From positions 1-56,219 of the forward strand of contig DCFC01000029.1 of assembly GCA_002314325.1 (NCBI GenBank): 56,219 nucleotides of DNA, written 5' to 3'. The notes beneath the pieces are model-generated. The model did no database searches. It saw nothing but the letters and a program-made list of their open reading frames with translations, and was not told the origin of the DNA. A program made the position numbers and the translations under genes. The DNA comes from Megamonas hypermegale. GTDB taxonomy: Bacteria > Bacillota > Negativicutes > Selenomonadales > Selenomonadaceae. Positions 1-9,271 of the stretch are shown here, one piece after another; the first letter of the stretch is position 1; each line of letters opens with the position of its first letter.

Positions 1-49
1 TTCTTTTTAAAGTGAAAATCTCTAGTGGGCTACGAACTAAAAGGTTTCT

Positions 50-198
50 TTTTCGGCAACTTTTCTTTGACTTCAAAGAAAAATTGCCCGGTGCAATATG
101 AAGATAAATTAAGAAATTAATTCTCTTTATCTTATATTGCGCCGAACGGCACGTTTTTAAATTCATTTTCTTTTGCTTTCCAAAAGAAAAATGAACGT
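50..198. repeat. Cluster of three hairpins downstream of comEC
   Basis: The first 197 bases hold no gene but three consecutive inverted repeats. Arms 55-70 and 73-88 pair with one mismatch around a 2-base loop. Arms 90-108 and 126-143 form an 18-bp stem. Arms 162-175 and 181-195 form a 14-bp stem with a 5-base loop. The third hairpin begins next to the comEC stop codon and could end comEC transcription, although its T tail on the minus strand is short. The dense, nearly identical pyrimidine/purine arms look like an intergenic palindromic repeat family rather than a single terminator. No second copy was recognised in this window. Confidence 0.6.
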
Positions 199-2579
199 TA
201 ATTGAAAGTAGCTATTTTCATTTTGTATCCGTTAGTAGAAAAAATAATTGCGCCGTTTGTATCGGTTCTGTAAATCGGAATTTGCAGTTTGTCGAGCCGC
301 TCAATGACTTCGGGGCTGGGATGGTTGAAGCTGTTGTATTTGCCGACGGAGATGACGGCAAAGTGCGGTTTTACATTTTGCAGAAATTCCGCACTGGAAG
401 ATGTTTTTGAACCGTGATGGGCTATTTTTAAAACGGTGGACTGCAAATCGGAGCGGTTTTGTATAAGTTCTTGTTCCTGCTTCTCGGGCAGGTCGCCGGT
501 AAACAGCGCGGAAAAGTTGTGATAGGATAATTTTAGTACATTTGAAGCGGCATTGCCAGTATTTAATGAAGGATTTTCGTTGGCACGGAGAAATTGAAAC
601 TGAACGCCGTCGAGTGTGAACTGCATATCGGTTCGGGCAGTGACGGCTTGGTTCAGTATTTGACTGTAAGGCGGAAGTTTTAATACTTTGCGGTATTCTT
701 TCAGCGGCTGATTGGCGATAATGAAGTGATTTACGGGGATTTTCTGCATGATGGCGTATGCACCTGCGGCATGGTCGGCGTCGGCATGGGAGAGTATGAG
801 GTAATCGAGCTTCGTGATACCGTAATGGCGCAAGTAGGGCAGGTCGACGCGCGCTCCGATATCGAAATCGGAATTGACGGAGCCGCCCGTATCAATCATG
901 ACGGCTTTGTGCTGCGGCGTGATGACGAGTATGCAGTCTCCTTGACCGACGTCGATAAAGTGAATTTGCAGGTCGTGCGGCTTAAATATGAGATACGCAC
1001 TGAAAAGCAGGCTGATTAATGATAATGCAGCTACGCCGAAGCGGTAACGGCGGATTATTTTCCAGCAAAACGTTCCTGCTTTGCGGTTGAAAATGATGAA
1101 TAGTATGAGATAGTAAACGGCGACGCAGATAAACGGCAGTGTCGGGATATAAACTGAGGCAAAGGGCAGGGCGGCGATATGCAGGGTGAACATATTGGCA
1201 AGACCGAGAATTAAACTGGAGGAAATAAATAATATTTTGGCGATGAACGGCAGAAATAAAATAAGGCAGCCACTAAGGCTCAAAATGATGATGAATTCGA
1301 GAAGCGGCACGGCGATTAAGTTGGCTATGAGGCTGCTTGGCGACAGTGAATTGAAATACCAGGCGATTAAGGGCAGTGTCATGATTTGCGCGCTGGCGGT
1401 CAGTGCGATATTGTCGGCAATGAAGCGAGGCAGAAAATGAAGTTTCTGTCTAAAAAAAGACATTAGGTAGATAAGACCGGCGGTGGAGGCAAAAGACAGC
1501 TGGAAGCTGATATCGAAAAGTAGCAGCGGGCTGATAAGCAGCATGATGAGCGCCGTAATGCTCAAAAGATGGGCGGCTTCATGCGATTTTTGCAGGGTAA
1601 GAGCGGCGGCCGTCAGTATGCCCATGACGGCGGCGCGGATTACGGGGGCGGTGCAGCCGCACAAGAAGGCGTAGAACGATATGATGATAATTAACAGCAG
1701 AAGATTTAAACTGCGGGGCAGGCGAAACAGACGGCCTAAGCTTAGCAGAAAACCGGCGATAAGGCTGATATGTGAGCCGGAAACGGACAGAATGTGAATA
1801 ATGCCGGTGAGCGAGAATGCTTCGAGCAGTTCAGTGGGAATATTGCTGTAGCCGCCAAAGAGCATGGCGAAAATCATATAAGCGTCATCTGACGGCATGA
1901 CGGAAAGCAGAGTGTTTAAAATTTTATGGCGCAAGTCGGCGCTGAATTGGTTCAGATTAAAACCAGCAGCCGGGTTGATTATGTTTATATCGGCTTTACC
2001 GGCGGAAATGAAGCCGTAAATTCCCATTTGGCGGGCGCGCAGTTCGCGGTTTATCTGGCCGGGATTGTGGTAGCCGTGTATTTGGCGGAGCGTGCCGGAT
2101 ACGGAGACGGTATCGCCGATTTTGACAAGGGAAGATAGATTTTTCTGTTTTTTATAGATATAGATTTTGCCGCTGGCACTTTGCGTCTGATTTTTTTGGA
2201 TGATTTTCTGCGTGTCGATAATATATGACAGGTGGTAGATACCGCTGTTATCCTGACGGACGGAGGGTTCTTCACAGACAGTGCCTTCAACCGTCAGAGA
2301 TTTGTTTTCCCAGCGGCTGATTTTGTCGGCGGATACGGAAAATGCGGCGGAACCGGCAAGCTGACCGAGCAGCAGGAAGATGAACACGACGGGAACGAAG
2401 GTCAGATGATGTTTTTTCAGCATGAGATAGATAGCAAGGCAGAAATTAACAATAAGTAATAAAAAAAGGCATTTATGGGGCAGAGTGTATTTCTCTGCGC
2501 CATAAATGCCTAAGCTGTAACAGAATATTAAACTGTTTAAAAATAATAAAGGGTATTGCCCGTACTGTATATTCATCAT
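198..2579 (-). CDS. comEC: ComEC/Rec2 DNA-uptake channel protein
   Basis: This 793-residue polytopic membrane protein is the inner-membrane channel through which single-stranded DNA enters during natural transformation. It has N-terminal membrane segments (about residues 10-70), an OB-like soluble region (about 85-190), and the hydrophobic Competence domain (about 230-500). A C-terminal metallo-beta-lactamase-like domain starts near residue 540, with the motifs FIDVGQGDC and LSHADADHAAG. Length and domain order are those of complete ComEC. The ATG start overlaps the comEA stop as ATGA, so the two are translationally coupled. Codons about 23-40 encode a strong hairpin followed by a U run (separate entry). 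Assignment is firm; whether the cell is transformable is not shown. Confidence 0.96.
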   Translation of the reverse strand: MMNIQYGQYPLLFLNSLIFCYSLGIYGAEKYTLPHKCLFLLLIVNFCLAIYLMLKKHHLTFVPVVFIFLLLGQLAGSAAFSVSADKISRWENKSLTVEGTVCEEPSVRQDNSGIYHLSYIIDTQKIIQKNQTQSASGKIYIYKKQKNLSSLVKIGDTVSVSGTLRQIHGYHNPGQINRELRARQMGIYGFISAGKADINIINPAAGFNLNQFSADLRHKILNTLLSVMPSDDAYMIFAMLFGGYSNIPTELLEAFSLTGIIHILSVSGSHISLIAGFLLSLGRLFRLPRSLNLLLLIIIISFYAFLCGCTAPVIRAAVMGILTAAALTLQKSHEAAHLLSITALIMLLISPLLLFDISFQLSFASTAGLIYLMSFFRQKLHFLPRFIADNIALTASAQIMTLPLIAWYFNSLSPSSLIANLIAVPLLEFIIILSLSGCLILFLPFIAKILFISSSLILGLANMFTLHIAALPFASVYIPTLPFICVAVYYLILFIIFNRKAGTFCWKIIRRYRFGVAALSLISLLFSAYLIFKPHDLQIHFIDVGQGDCILVITPQHKAVMIDTGGSVNSDFDIGARVDLPYLRHYGITKLDYLILSHADADHAAGAYAIMQKIPVNHFIIANQPLKEYRKVLKLPPYSQILNQAVTARTDMQFTLDGVQFQFLRANENPSLNTGNAASNVLKLSYHNFSALFTGDLPEKQEQELIQNRSDLQSTVLKIAHHGSKTSSSAEFLQNVKPHFAVISVGKYNSFNHPSPEVIERLDKLQIPIYRTDTNGAIIFSTNGYKMKIATFN
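2461..2511 (-). terminator. Intrinsic terminator-like hairpin inside comEC
   Basis: On the minus (sense) strand, 19-base arms (2493-2511 and 2467-2485) pair with a single C-C mismatch around a 7-base loop. They are followed directly by seven U residues (2461-2467). It lies about 70-120 bases after the comEC start, fully inside the reading frame. By shape it is a better intrinsic terminator than several at gene ends in this window. Its effect in vivo is inferred; translation by coupled ribosomes could prevent folding. Confidence 0.75.
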
Positions 2580-3163
2580 ATTCGTATCCTACTTTGCATT
2601 TTGGAAAATTTGGCATCGCCGATGCCGCGCACGTTTTTGATGTCCTCAACGGATTGGAACGGCCCGTTCGTCTGGCGGTATTCAATGATTTTGTCGGCAG
2701 TGGCAGGGCCTACTCCCGGCAGTGTGTCGAGCTGCTCTTTCGTTGCCGTATTGATGTTCACGATTTCGGCATTGCCGGAGGAACTCGGCGCGGATTTGGC
2801 ATTTTGCGCGGGAGTTTGGGCGGTATTTTGCTGCGCTGTTTGCGCCGGTACGTTTATCTGCATACCGTCCGTCAGTTTCTGCGCCAGATTGACGCCGTTT
2901 TTGTCGGCGAGCGGTGTAAAATCGCCGCAGGCACTGATGGCATCCTTTACGCGGCAGGAACTGTCGAGCGTGACGACACCGGGAGAGGTGACCTCGCCGC
3001 TCACATAGACGGTAACCTCATATTTTTCCGCGACGTTTTCCGCTGTGTCAGCCGGTTCGTCAAGTGCGATTTCCTCTTCAGCCGAGTAATTGTAAAATAT
3101 GCTGCCGCCGGCGACAAGGGCGATAAACAGTAAAATACAGAGCGATTTTTTATACATGGGCAT
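2576..3163 (-). CDS. comEA: ComEA DNA receptor with SLBB and helix-hairpin-helix domains
   Basis: A 195-residue membrane-anchored DNA-binding protein that captures double-stranded DNA at the cell surface and passes it to ComEC. A hydrophobic anchor lies at about residues 6-24. It is followed by an SLBB domain (about 48-108, beginning YEVTVYVSGEV), an Ala/Gln/Pro-rich linker (about 108-132) and a C-terminal pair of helix-hairpin-helix motifs (about 133-195). The HhH core reads NINTATKEQLDTLPGVGP. The length is typical. It starts 6 bases after the TPR gene stop and overlaps comEC by 4 bases, so it belongs to one transcript with comEC. The ribosome binding site is weak. Confidence 0.95.
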   Translation of the reverse strand: MPMYKKSLCILLFIALVAGGSIFYNYSAEEEIALDEPADTAENVAEKYEVTVYVSGEVTSPGVVTLDSSCRVKDAISACGDFTPLADKNGVNLAQKLTDGMQINVPAQTAQQNTAQTPAQNAKSAPSSSGNAEIVNINTATKEQLDTLPGVGPATADKIIEYRQTNGPFQSVEDIKNVRGIGDAKFSKMQSRIRI

Positions 3164-3169
3164 AATATA

Positions 3170-4252
3170 TCATTCACTTTCTAAGTTGCGACATTGACGG
3201 ATTAAGTCTGAAACGGCAAAATCCTTTACGGTTATATCTTCTAAAACAGACGAAGCGGCTTTGTATTCGCCGTTTTTGTACAGAAGATATCCGAGATTTT
3301 TCAAAACGATTTCGTTTTCATCATCAAGCAGCAGTGCCTGCCGAAGCAGATACAGCGCCGTTTTTAAATTGTTATGGCTGCGGAAGATATCGGCAAGATA
3401 GTTAAACAGCCAGATTTTCTTTTTATATGACAGAACCTGCTGCATAACGGCGTTGCCGATATCTTCGGCGGAATAGTTCAGGATGTTTTTCGTGTCTTCC
3501 TGATTGACCGCCTGCATATCCCAGATACGGTTTAGGGCGGCGCAAAGATAGGGATTGACCGGTGAATTTGATATTGGCATGGTAGTCCTTTCGATAATTG
3601 TACCGGCTGTATCGTTTGACACGGCAGGTACGGTTTTGACGGCGGAATTATTTTTCAGACTGTGGCGGCGCTGTTTTTCGTACGTGTTTATATCGGGACA
3701 GCGGCGCAGCAGTTTATCGGCTTTAAAGATTTTTTTCAGGCGGCTTATGAGCCGGTCCAGCTTTTGCAAATCTTCTTCTTCATCGATTTTTATTTTGCGG
3801 GAAAAAAGCTGACTTACGACAGAAAGAGCGTCGTCTTTTTTGCCCAGTTGGAGAAAAATTCGCGCCTGCAGCAGAAAGCCTTTGCCGTTTTCCGGCTCAG
3901 CCGTCCGGAATTTTTGCAGCCAGTTCAGACTGCGCGTGTAATCGTTCATTAAGAAATAAATATCGGCCAGTTCATAAAATGTGTAATTGTCGGCATATTT
4001 TTTTTCAAACAGTGTGTGAAAGCACGACAGCGCCTCCGCGTAAAGCTTTTCTGCTTTAAACTGGTGTATTTCCTGCCAGAGAGCTTCTTTCAGCGAAATA
4101 TCCTGCGCGGCAGAGGTGTTGCTGACGGCAGGCGGCGGATTTTGATTTTCCTTCGGCGGGAAGTTCTGACTGAATACGGTAAAATCGGCATTATTCACGC
4201 TAGGCGGGGAAAATATGTCGGGCTGAAACCATTTCGGGCGGGATTTAGGCAA
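3170..4252 (-). CDS. TPR-repeat protein of unknown role
   Basis: A 360-residue protein with no signal peptide and a disordered Pro/Asn/Ser-rich N-terminus (about 1-50). A first block of tetratricopeptide-like helices spans about 55-150, with lengths and aromatic spacing as in FYELADIYFLMNDYTRSL. A charged linker follows, and a second TPR block lies at about 270-355 (LKTALYLLRQALLLDDENE). TPR proteins are usually scaffolds, so no specific function can be given. The TTG start (4250-4252) is chosen because it has AAGGAGG seven bases upstream. It precedes comEA by only 6 bases, suggesting co-transcription with the competence genes. A link to DNA uptake is inference. Confidence 0.8.
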   Translation of the reverse strand: MPKSRPKWFQPDIFSPPSVNNADFTVFSQNFPPKENQNPPPAVSNTSAAQDISLKEALWQEIHQFKAEKLYAEALSCFHTLFEKKYADNYTFYELADIYFLMNDYTRSLNWLQKFRTAEPENGKGFLLQARIFLQLGKKDDALSVVSQLFSRKIKIDEEEDLQKLDRLISRLKKIFKADKLLRRCPDINTYEKQRRHSLKNNSAVKTVPAVSNDTAGTIIERTTMPISNSPVNPYLCAALNRIWDMQAVNQEDTKNILNYSAEDIGNAVMQQVLSYKKKIWLFNYLADIFRSHNNLKTALYLLRQALLLDDENEIVLKNLGYLLYKNGEYKAASSVLEDITVKDFAVSDLIRQCRNLESE

Positions 4253-4285
4253 GAGAAAACCTCCTTTCAGTCAATTTGATTTTAT

Positions 4286-4412
4286 CTGCTGTGTTAGTTG
4301 ATATCCTAAGGCAGTATAGTACTTTATATTTAGTGAGGTTAAGTGACAACATCGAACGAATATAAAGTATTATACTGCCTATGCGGGCTCGATGTTTCAT
4401 TAGCACAACAGG
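4286..4412 (-). repeat. Dispersed 127-bp palindromic element, copy A
   Basis: The full-length copy reads in the minus direction from 4412 to 4286. Imperfect terminal inverted repeats of about 12 bases (CCTGTTGTGCTA at one end, CTGCTGTGTTAG at the other) flank an internal stem. Arms 4310-4330 and 4358-4379 pair almost perfectly and read GCAGTATAATACTTTATATT on one arm. The loop carries the conserved segment CACTTAACCTCACTAA. It starts 6 bases after the comF stop codon, in the same orientation as comF, and lies upstream of the TPR gene. Related copies are at 9272, 13816 and 56136. Confidence 0.88.
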
Positions 4413-4418
4413 TTATTA

Positions 4419-5087
4419 TTAATCGTCGGCATTGCTGGCGAGCACAAGACCGCTTACGCTATGCGCACCGTGCTCTTTTAATACGCGGGCGCAGTTTTTC
4501 AGCGTGCTTCCCGTAGTGAAGATATCGTCGAGCAGCAGACATTTGGCATTGACGACGGAAATATCTTTCTTCAGGGCAAAGGCGGCGTGCAGATTTATAC
4601 TGCGCTCCGACGGATTGAGACTGTACTGCGATTTTGTTTTCTTCGTGCGGATTAAAATATCGGCATAATGAAGTCCGTGTGCTTTTGTCCAGGGTAAAAA
4701 TATCCTGTCCACCTGATTGAAGCCGCGCCGTTTTAATTTTTCGGCGTGAAGCGGCACGGGAATTACATAATCAAAATCGGCGAAGAATTGCTGCCATTCG
4801 TCGTCCAATCTGTCCAGCACAGTGTAAATATAGGGCAGAGCGGCAAAATCATTTTGATACTTTAATTCGTGAATTAAATCTTTAAGTCCTTTATCGTATT
4901 TACCTATAGCTACAATCGGTGAAATATATCCGCGCACCTCCGCGTCGTAGGCGAGATTTTTATTGCGCAGGATTTCGCTTAGGCAGCTTTCGCACCACTG
5001 CCCTTCTTTTTCCACATAAGCGCGGCAGGAAGGACAGCGCGGCGGAAAGAGAAACTGGATTACAGCTTCATAAATTGCATTCAACAA
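4419..5087 (-). CDS. comF: ComF family phosphoribosyltransferase-like competence protein
   Basis: A 222-residue ComF/GntX family protein. Near the N-terminus a four-cysteine zinc-ribbon-like cluster (CPSC at about 18-21, CESC at about 33-36) precedes a type I phosphoribosyltransferase fold. The PRPP-loop motif LLDDIFTTGSTL sits at about 184-195, and the signature VIPVPLHAEKLKRRGFNQ at about 109-126. In competent bacteria ComF is a cytosolic protein needed for moving DNA through the membrane; its enzymatic activity is not established. The TTG start follows an AGAGAT site. It lies 21 bases after recD2 and is followed by repeat copy A. Confidence 0.93.
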   Translation of the reverse strand: MLNAIYEAVIQFLFPPRCPSCRAYVEKEGQWCESCLSEILRNKNLAYDAEVRGYISPIVAIGKYDKGLKDLIHELKYQNDFAALPYIYTVLDRLDDEWQQFFADFDYVIPVPLHAEKLKRRGFNQVDRIFLPWTKAHGLHYADILIRTKKTKSQYSLNPSERSINLHAAFALKKDISVVNAKCLLLDDIFTTGSTLKNCARVLKEHGAHSVSGLVLASNADD

Positions 5088-5108
5088 TGATAAAATCTCT
5101 TTTCATGT

Positions 5109-7274
5109 TTATAATTTTCGCGCCAGCCGCTCGGCGAGCAGCGTATATCTTTTTTGTGTGCGGTTGCTTTGTACGGCTGTCGTCAGTGCTTTTTTCGAGC
5201 CGAGCAGAATGACTTTTTCCTTGGCACGAGTGATGGCGGTGTACAATAGATTGCGCTGAAGCATGATGTAGTGGCTGGTAGACAGCGGCATGATGACAAC
5301 TTTGTATTCACTGCCCTGACTTTTATGCACGCTGGAAGCGTAGGACAGGGTGAGTTCGTTCAGTTCATTTTTGGCATAATTCACGTATCGGTCGAGGTAT
5401 TCCACCGATACGCCGTCTTTCGTTATGGCGCGGATAAAGCCGATATCGCCGTTAAAGACGTTTTTTTGATAATTGTTGCGGATGTGCATTACTTTGTCGC
5501 CGGTGCGGAAAATCTGCGCGCCGGATTTTATTTCATCTTTTTCTGGACCGGCGGGATTGAGCGTCTGCTGCAAAAGCAGATTTAAATTTTCCACGCCGCA
5601 GGTGAAGCGGTGCATCGGCGATAAAATCTGTACGTCCGTCAAAACGTCATAGCCTTCTTTCGGCAGAATGGCGGTGCACAGCTCGAGAATTTTTTCCGTG
5701 ATGAAAGTGTCGTTTTCGATTTTGTAAAAAATGAAATCGTCGTATTGACGGCGGATATCCGGCAGACGGCCGGCATTTATGATATGGGCATTCTGGATAA
5801 TCATGCTTGTCTGCGCCTGACGGAAAATCTCGTTGAGGCGAATGGACGGGATAACGCCGCTGCGGATAATGTCTTTCAGGACTGAGCCGGGACCGACCGC
5901 CGGCAGTTGGTCCGTGTCGCCGACTAAAATCAGGCGGCAGCCGTCGGGAACGGCATTTAGAAAATGGTGCATGAGAGAGATATCCACCATGGAAACTTCA
6001 TCAAGGATGATAGCGTCAGCGTCGAGCTGGTCGTCGATGTCTTTGGCGAAACCGAGCTGAGTCTGCGCAGCGTTATCGGACAGATTGTTTGCTTCCAGCA
6101 GGCGGTGAATGGTCAGAGCTTTCCTGCCGGTCGTTTCGCTGAGGCGTTTGGCGGCGCGTCCCGTCGGGGCGGCAAGGCGGATTTTCAGTCCTTGCGCATT
6201 TAATATCGATAAAATCCCTTTGACTACTGTAGTTTTACCGGTACCAGGTCCGCCGGTCAGGACGAATACGCCGTGGTGCAAGCAGGCTTTCACGGCTTCT
6301 TGCTGGTTCTGCGCCAGATGAATACGGTTTTCTTTTTCCCATACCTTGATGAACAGACCGATATTGGCTTCGTCAAGTTCTTTCGTACTCCGCTGCAGTT
6401 CTAAAAGACGTTTTGCCACTTTTTTTTCGGCGTAGTAAAGATACGGCGGATAAATGAGCAGCTCGCCGCCATAGTTTTCCGTATTCAGCGTTTCGCTTTG
6501 GATACGTTCATTCAGGACGTGGTGGATTGCTATTGTTTCCAGTTGCAGGATTTTCGCCGTTTTGGCAATGAGCGCCGCTTCTGGAACGCAGCAGTGTCCG
6601 TTGGCGCAAAGCTGCATGAGAGCATAATTGATGCCGGAGGAAATGCGTTTGGCATCGTCGCGCTGAATACCGAGATTGAAAGCAATTTTATCGGCAGTGA
6701 GAAAACCGATGCCGTCGATATCCTGAAACAGGCGGTAGATATCCTTTTCCATGATGTCGATGGCAAAAGAACCGTATTTGGCAAAGATTTTTCCGGCATA
6801 TGTACTGGAAATGCCGTGATTTTCCAGCCAGACCATTATTTCCGACAGTTCGCTCTGTTCCTGATAGGAAGCGGCTATTTTTTCGGCCGTTTTTTTGCCG
6901 ATGCCGCTAACTTTCAATAATTCCTGCGGTGAGGACAGAATATCCAGCGTTTTTTCACCGAACATGGCGACAATGCGTTTGGCCATGGCAGGTCCGATAC
7001 CGGAGATGGCACCGGAAGCAAGAAATTTTTCGATGCCGGATATTTCTGTAGGGGCGACGGCTCGGCAGGAAACGGCCTTGAACTGCTGGCCGAATTTGGG
7101 ATGCTGTGTCCATTCGCCCTCCACTTCCAGCAGCTGTCCCACGAGCGGAGCAGCGCTGTTTAAGATGACAGTTATTTTTGTAGAACGTTTTTCTGGTGTT
7201 ATTTTTAAGACAGTGAATCGATTGTCCGTGCTGGCAAAGACGATGGTATCCACTGTGCCGCGTATATTTTCCAT
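5109..7274 (-). CDS. recD2: RecD2-type ATP-dependent 5'-3' DNA helicase
   Basis: A 721-residue SF1B helicase of the RecD2/YrrC group, which acts in DNA repair and replication-fork processing without RecBC. The long N-terminal extension typical of RecD2 carries helix-hairpin-helix motifs (about residues 80-210, for example LLKVSGIGKKTAEKI). Walker A is GGPGTGKTT at about 343-351, Walker B is LDEVSM at about 430, and the C-terminal helicase half ends with SYASSVHKSQGSEY and an AITRAK-type motif. The length is normal. The start has an AGAGG site upstream. It lies between an ABC-F gene (17 bases away) and comF (21 bases away), giving one minus-strand unit. Confidence 0.96.
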   Translation of the reverse strand: MENIRGTVDTIVFASTDNRFTVLKITPEKRSTKITVILNSAAPLVGQLLEVEGEWTQHPKFGQQFKAVSCRAVAPTEISGIEKFLASGAISGIGPAMAKRIVAMFGEKTLDILSSPQELLKVSGIGKKTAEKIAASYQEQSELSEIMVWLENHGISSTYAGKIFAKYGSFAIDIMEKDIYRLFQDIDGIGFLTADKIAFNLGIQRDDAKRISSGINYALMQLCANGHCCVPEAALIAKTAKILQLETIAIHHVLNERIQSETLNTENYGGELLIYPPYLYYAEKKVAKRLLELQRSTKELDEANIGLFIKVWEKENRIHLAQNQQEAVKACLHHGVFVLTGGPGTGKTTVVKGILSILNAQGLKIRLAAPTGRAAKRLSETTGRKALTIHRLLEANNLSDNAAQTQLGFAKDIDDQLDADAIILDEVSMVDISLMHHFLNAVPDGCRLILVGDTDQLPAVGPGSVLKDIIRSGVIPSIRLNEIFRQAQTSMIIQNAHIINAGRLPDIRRQYDDFIFYKIENDTFITEKILELCTAILPKEGYDVLTDVQILSPMHRFTCGVENLNLLLQQTLNPAGPEKDEIKSGAQIFRTGDKVMHIRNNYQKNVFNGDIGFIRAITKDGVSVEYLDRYVNYAKNELNELTLSYASSVHKSQGSEYKVVIMPLSTSHYIMLQRNLLYTAITRAKEKVILLGSKKALTTAVQSNRTQKRYTLLAERLARKL

Positions 7275-7291
7275 AAAAAAACCTCTTATAT

Positions 7292-9235
7292 TTATTTTGC
7301 CGCTAACTGGTCAGTCAGTTTTTCCCATTCAGCATATTTGTCCTCGAGCTCTTGTTCTTTCTGCGCATAAGCCTCGGCTATTTCGTGACTTTTTTGCGGG
7401 TCCTGCTGAAGCGACGGGTCGTTCATCTGATACTCCAGACCTTTAAGCTCGGCTTCAAACATGGCGATAGTCGCTTCGCAGCGTTGCAGCATCATGGTGA
7501 GCTTATCGGTATTTAAAGCGGAAATGTTCGTCTTGGAACGGGTCGTTTCTTTTTTGGCGGCAGGAGCTGTGGTGTTTTTGGCCGTCTTTTCTGCCTTTTT
7601 CGCTGTCTGTGCAGCCTGTTCCTCCATTTCCTTCTGCATTTCCAGTTTCTTTTCGCGGTAATAGCTGTAATCGCCGTTATACTGAGTTAAAACGCCGCCG
7701 GACAGCTCACAGGTGCAGTTAGTTACTTTGTCGAGGAAATAACGGTCGTGCGATACGACGATGAATGTTCCCGGGAAAGCCATAATCGCTTCTTCAATCG
7801 CTTCTTTGGCCGGAATATCGAGATGGTTGGTCGGTTCGTCCAGTACGAGGAAGTTGGCTCCGGTCAGCATTAGTTTCAAAAGAGCCAGACGCGATTTTTC
7901 GCCGCCGGACAGGTCGCTGACGCGCTTGTAGACATCATCGCCCTTGAACAGAAAAGCGCCGAGACAGCCGCGCGCCTGTTCATCGTTTAGACCGAAAGAG
8001 GAAAGAATTTCATCGAAAACGGTGTTGGACGGAGTAAGTCCTTCATGCTGCTGGGAGTAATAGCCGATTTTTACGCGGCTGCCGATTTTTATGCGGCCCG
8101 TCGGTGATTCCAGTTCGCCGAGCAGCAGGCGCAATAGCGTCGTTTTACCGGCACCGTTCGGACCGACAATAGCGACGCCGTCGCCGCGGCGTATTAATAA
8201 GGACAGATGTTCGAAAATCTTGTGCGTGCCGAAGCTGACGGACACGTCATCAAGTTCTGCCACCCGTTCGGCGCATTCTTCCGGTTTATGAAACATAAAA
8301 TAATTGAACGACGTTTTGGCAGGCGGCAGAATAATTCTTTCCAGACGCTGCAGCTGTTTTTCGCGGCCGCGCGCCTGTTTTGCCTTTACGCCGGCTTTAT
8401 AGCGGCGGATGAATTCCTGCGTTTCGCGGATATGTTCCTGCTGTTTGGCGTAAGCAGACTCCAAAGCGGCGCGGCGCTGAGCTTTGACCTCCATAGCCGT
8501 CGTATAGTTGCCGTCGTACAGCACTGTCGTTTTATTGTCCAAATCAAGAATTTTCGTGGCGACTCTGTCGAGGAAGAAGCGGTCGTGTGATATTAAAAGT
8601 ACGCCGCCTTTATAGCTGCTCAAAAATCCTTCGAGCCATTCAATCATTTCAATGTCGAGATGATTGGTCGGTTCGTCGAGAAACAGAAAATCCGGCTCGC
8701 GCAAAAGCGCTTTGGCGAGACAGATGCGGGTGCGCTGGCCGCCGGAAAAGAGCGCCGGATTTTTGGCAAAATCGTCTTCCGTAAAACCGAGCCCGAACGC
8801 TACGCGGCGCAGGCGGCTTTCGTAATTATAGCCGCCGAGCTGTTCGAATTTATCGGAAACACGGCTGTATTCCTTCATTAAATCTTCCATTTCTTCATCG
8901 GTCGAAGCGTTTTCAATCTGTTTTTCCAGCGTTGTTTTGGCTGCGTCGAGCGACAGGATATCGGAAAAAGCCTCGAGCAGTTCTTCATGCAGTGTGGCGC
9001 ATTTAAACTCGGACTGCTGCTGCATATAGCCGATACTGTCGGTGGTGTCAATACTGATGGAGCCGCTGTCGTATTCAGTCAGCCCGAGCAGACATTTCAT
9101 CAGCGTTGATTTTCCGGCGCCGTTCGGGCCGACAAAACCGATTTTATCGCCGCGCGCCACATCAAAAGTTACATTGTGAAATAATTCTTCTATACCAAAA
9201 GATTTACCCAAATCTTTTATGCGTAAAATTCCCAA
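7292..9235 (-). CDS. ABC-F family ATP-binding protein
   Basis: A 647-residue soluble protein with two ABC ATPase domains and no membrane segments. The first Walker A is GPNGAGKSTL at about 35-44, with signature FSGGQRTR near 164. The second Walker A is GPNGAGKTTL at about 360-369, with signature LSGGEKSR near 443. A linker of the ABC-F type separates the domains (about 240-320), and the C-terminus is a Lys/Glu/Ala-rich coiled coil (about 545-645) as in Uup/YdiF-like members. ABC-F proteins act on ribosomes or related assemblies; whether this one protects against antibiotics cannot be told. It starts with TTG after AGGACGTG. Repeat copy B lies 36 bases upstream. Confidence 0.93.
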   Translation of the reverse strand: MGILRIKDLGKSFGIEELFHNVTFDVARGDKIGFVGPNGAGKSTLMKCLLGLTEYDSGSISIDTTDSIGYMQQQSEFKCATLHEELLEAFSDILSLDAAKTTLEKQIENASTDEEMEDLMKEYSRVSDKFEQLGGYNYESRLRRVAFGLGFTEDDFAKNPALFSGGQRTRICLAKALLREPDFLFLDEPTNHLDIEMIEWLEGFLSSYKGGVLLISHDRFFLDRVATKILDLDNKTTVLYDGNYTTAMEVKAQRRAALESAYAKQQEHIRETQEFIRRYKAGVKAKQARGREKQLQRLERIILPPAKTSFNYFMFHKPEECAERVAELDDVSVSFGTHKIFEHLSLLIRRGDGVAIVGPNGAGKTTLLRLLLGELESPTGRIKIGSRVKIGYYSQQHEGLTPSNTVFDEILSSFGLNDEQARGCLGAFLFKGDDVYKRVSDLSGGEKSRLALLKLMLTGANFLVLDEPTNHLDIPAKEAIEEAIMAFPGTFIVVSHDRYFLDKVTNCTCELSGGVLTQYNGDYSYYREKKLEMQKEMEEQAAQTAKKAEKTAKNTTAPAAKKETTRSKTNISALNTDKLTMMLQRCEATIAMFEAELKGLEYQMNDPSLQQDPQKSHEIAEAYAQKEQELEDKYAEWEKLTDQLAAK

Positions 9236-9271
9236 GTAAGTTCACGTCCTTAATAAAATTGATTAATTTAT

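Noticed and set aside
4286..4412. Reading the palindromic elements as simple rho-independent terminators
   Set aside because: Primary sequence, including the loop and both ends, is conserved between copies, and no T run follows the stems.
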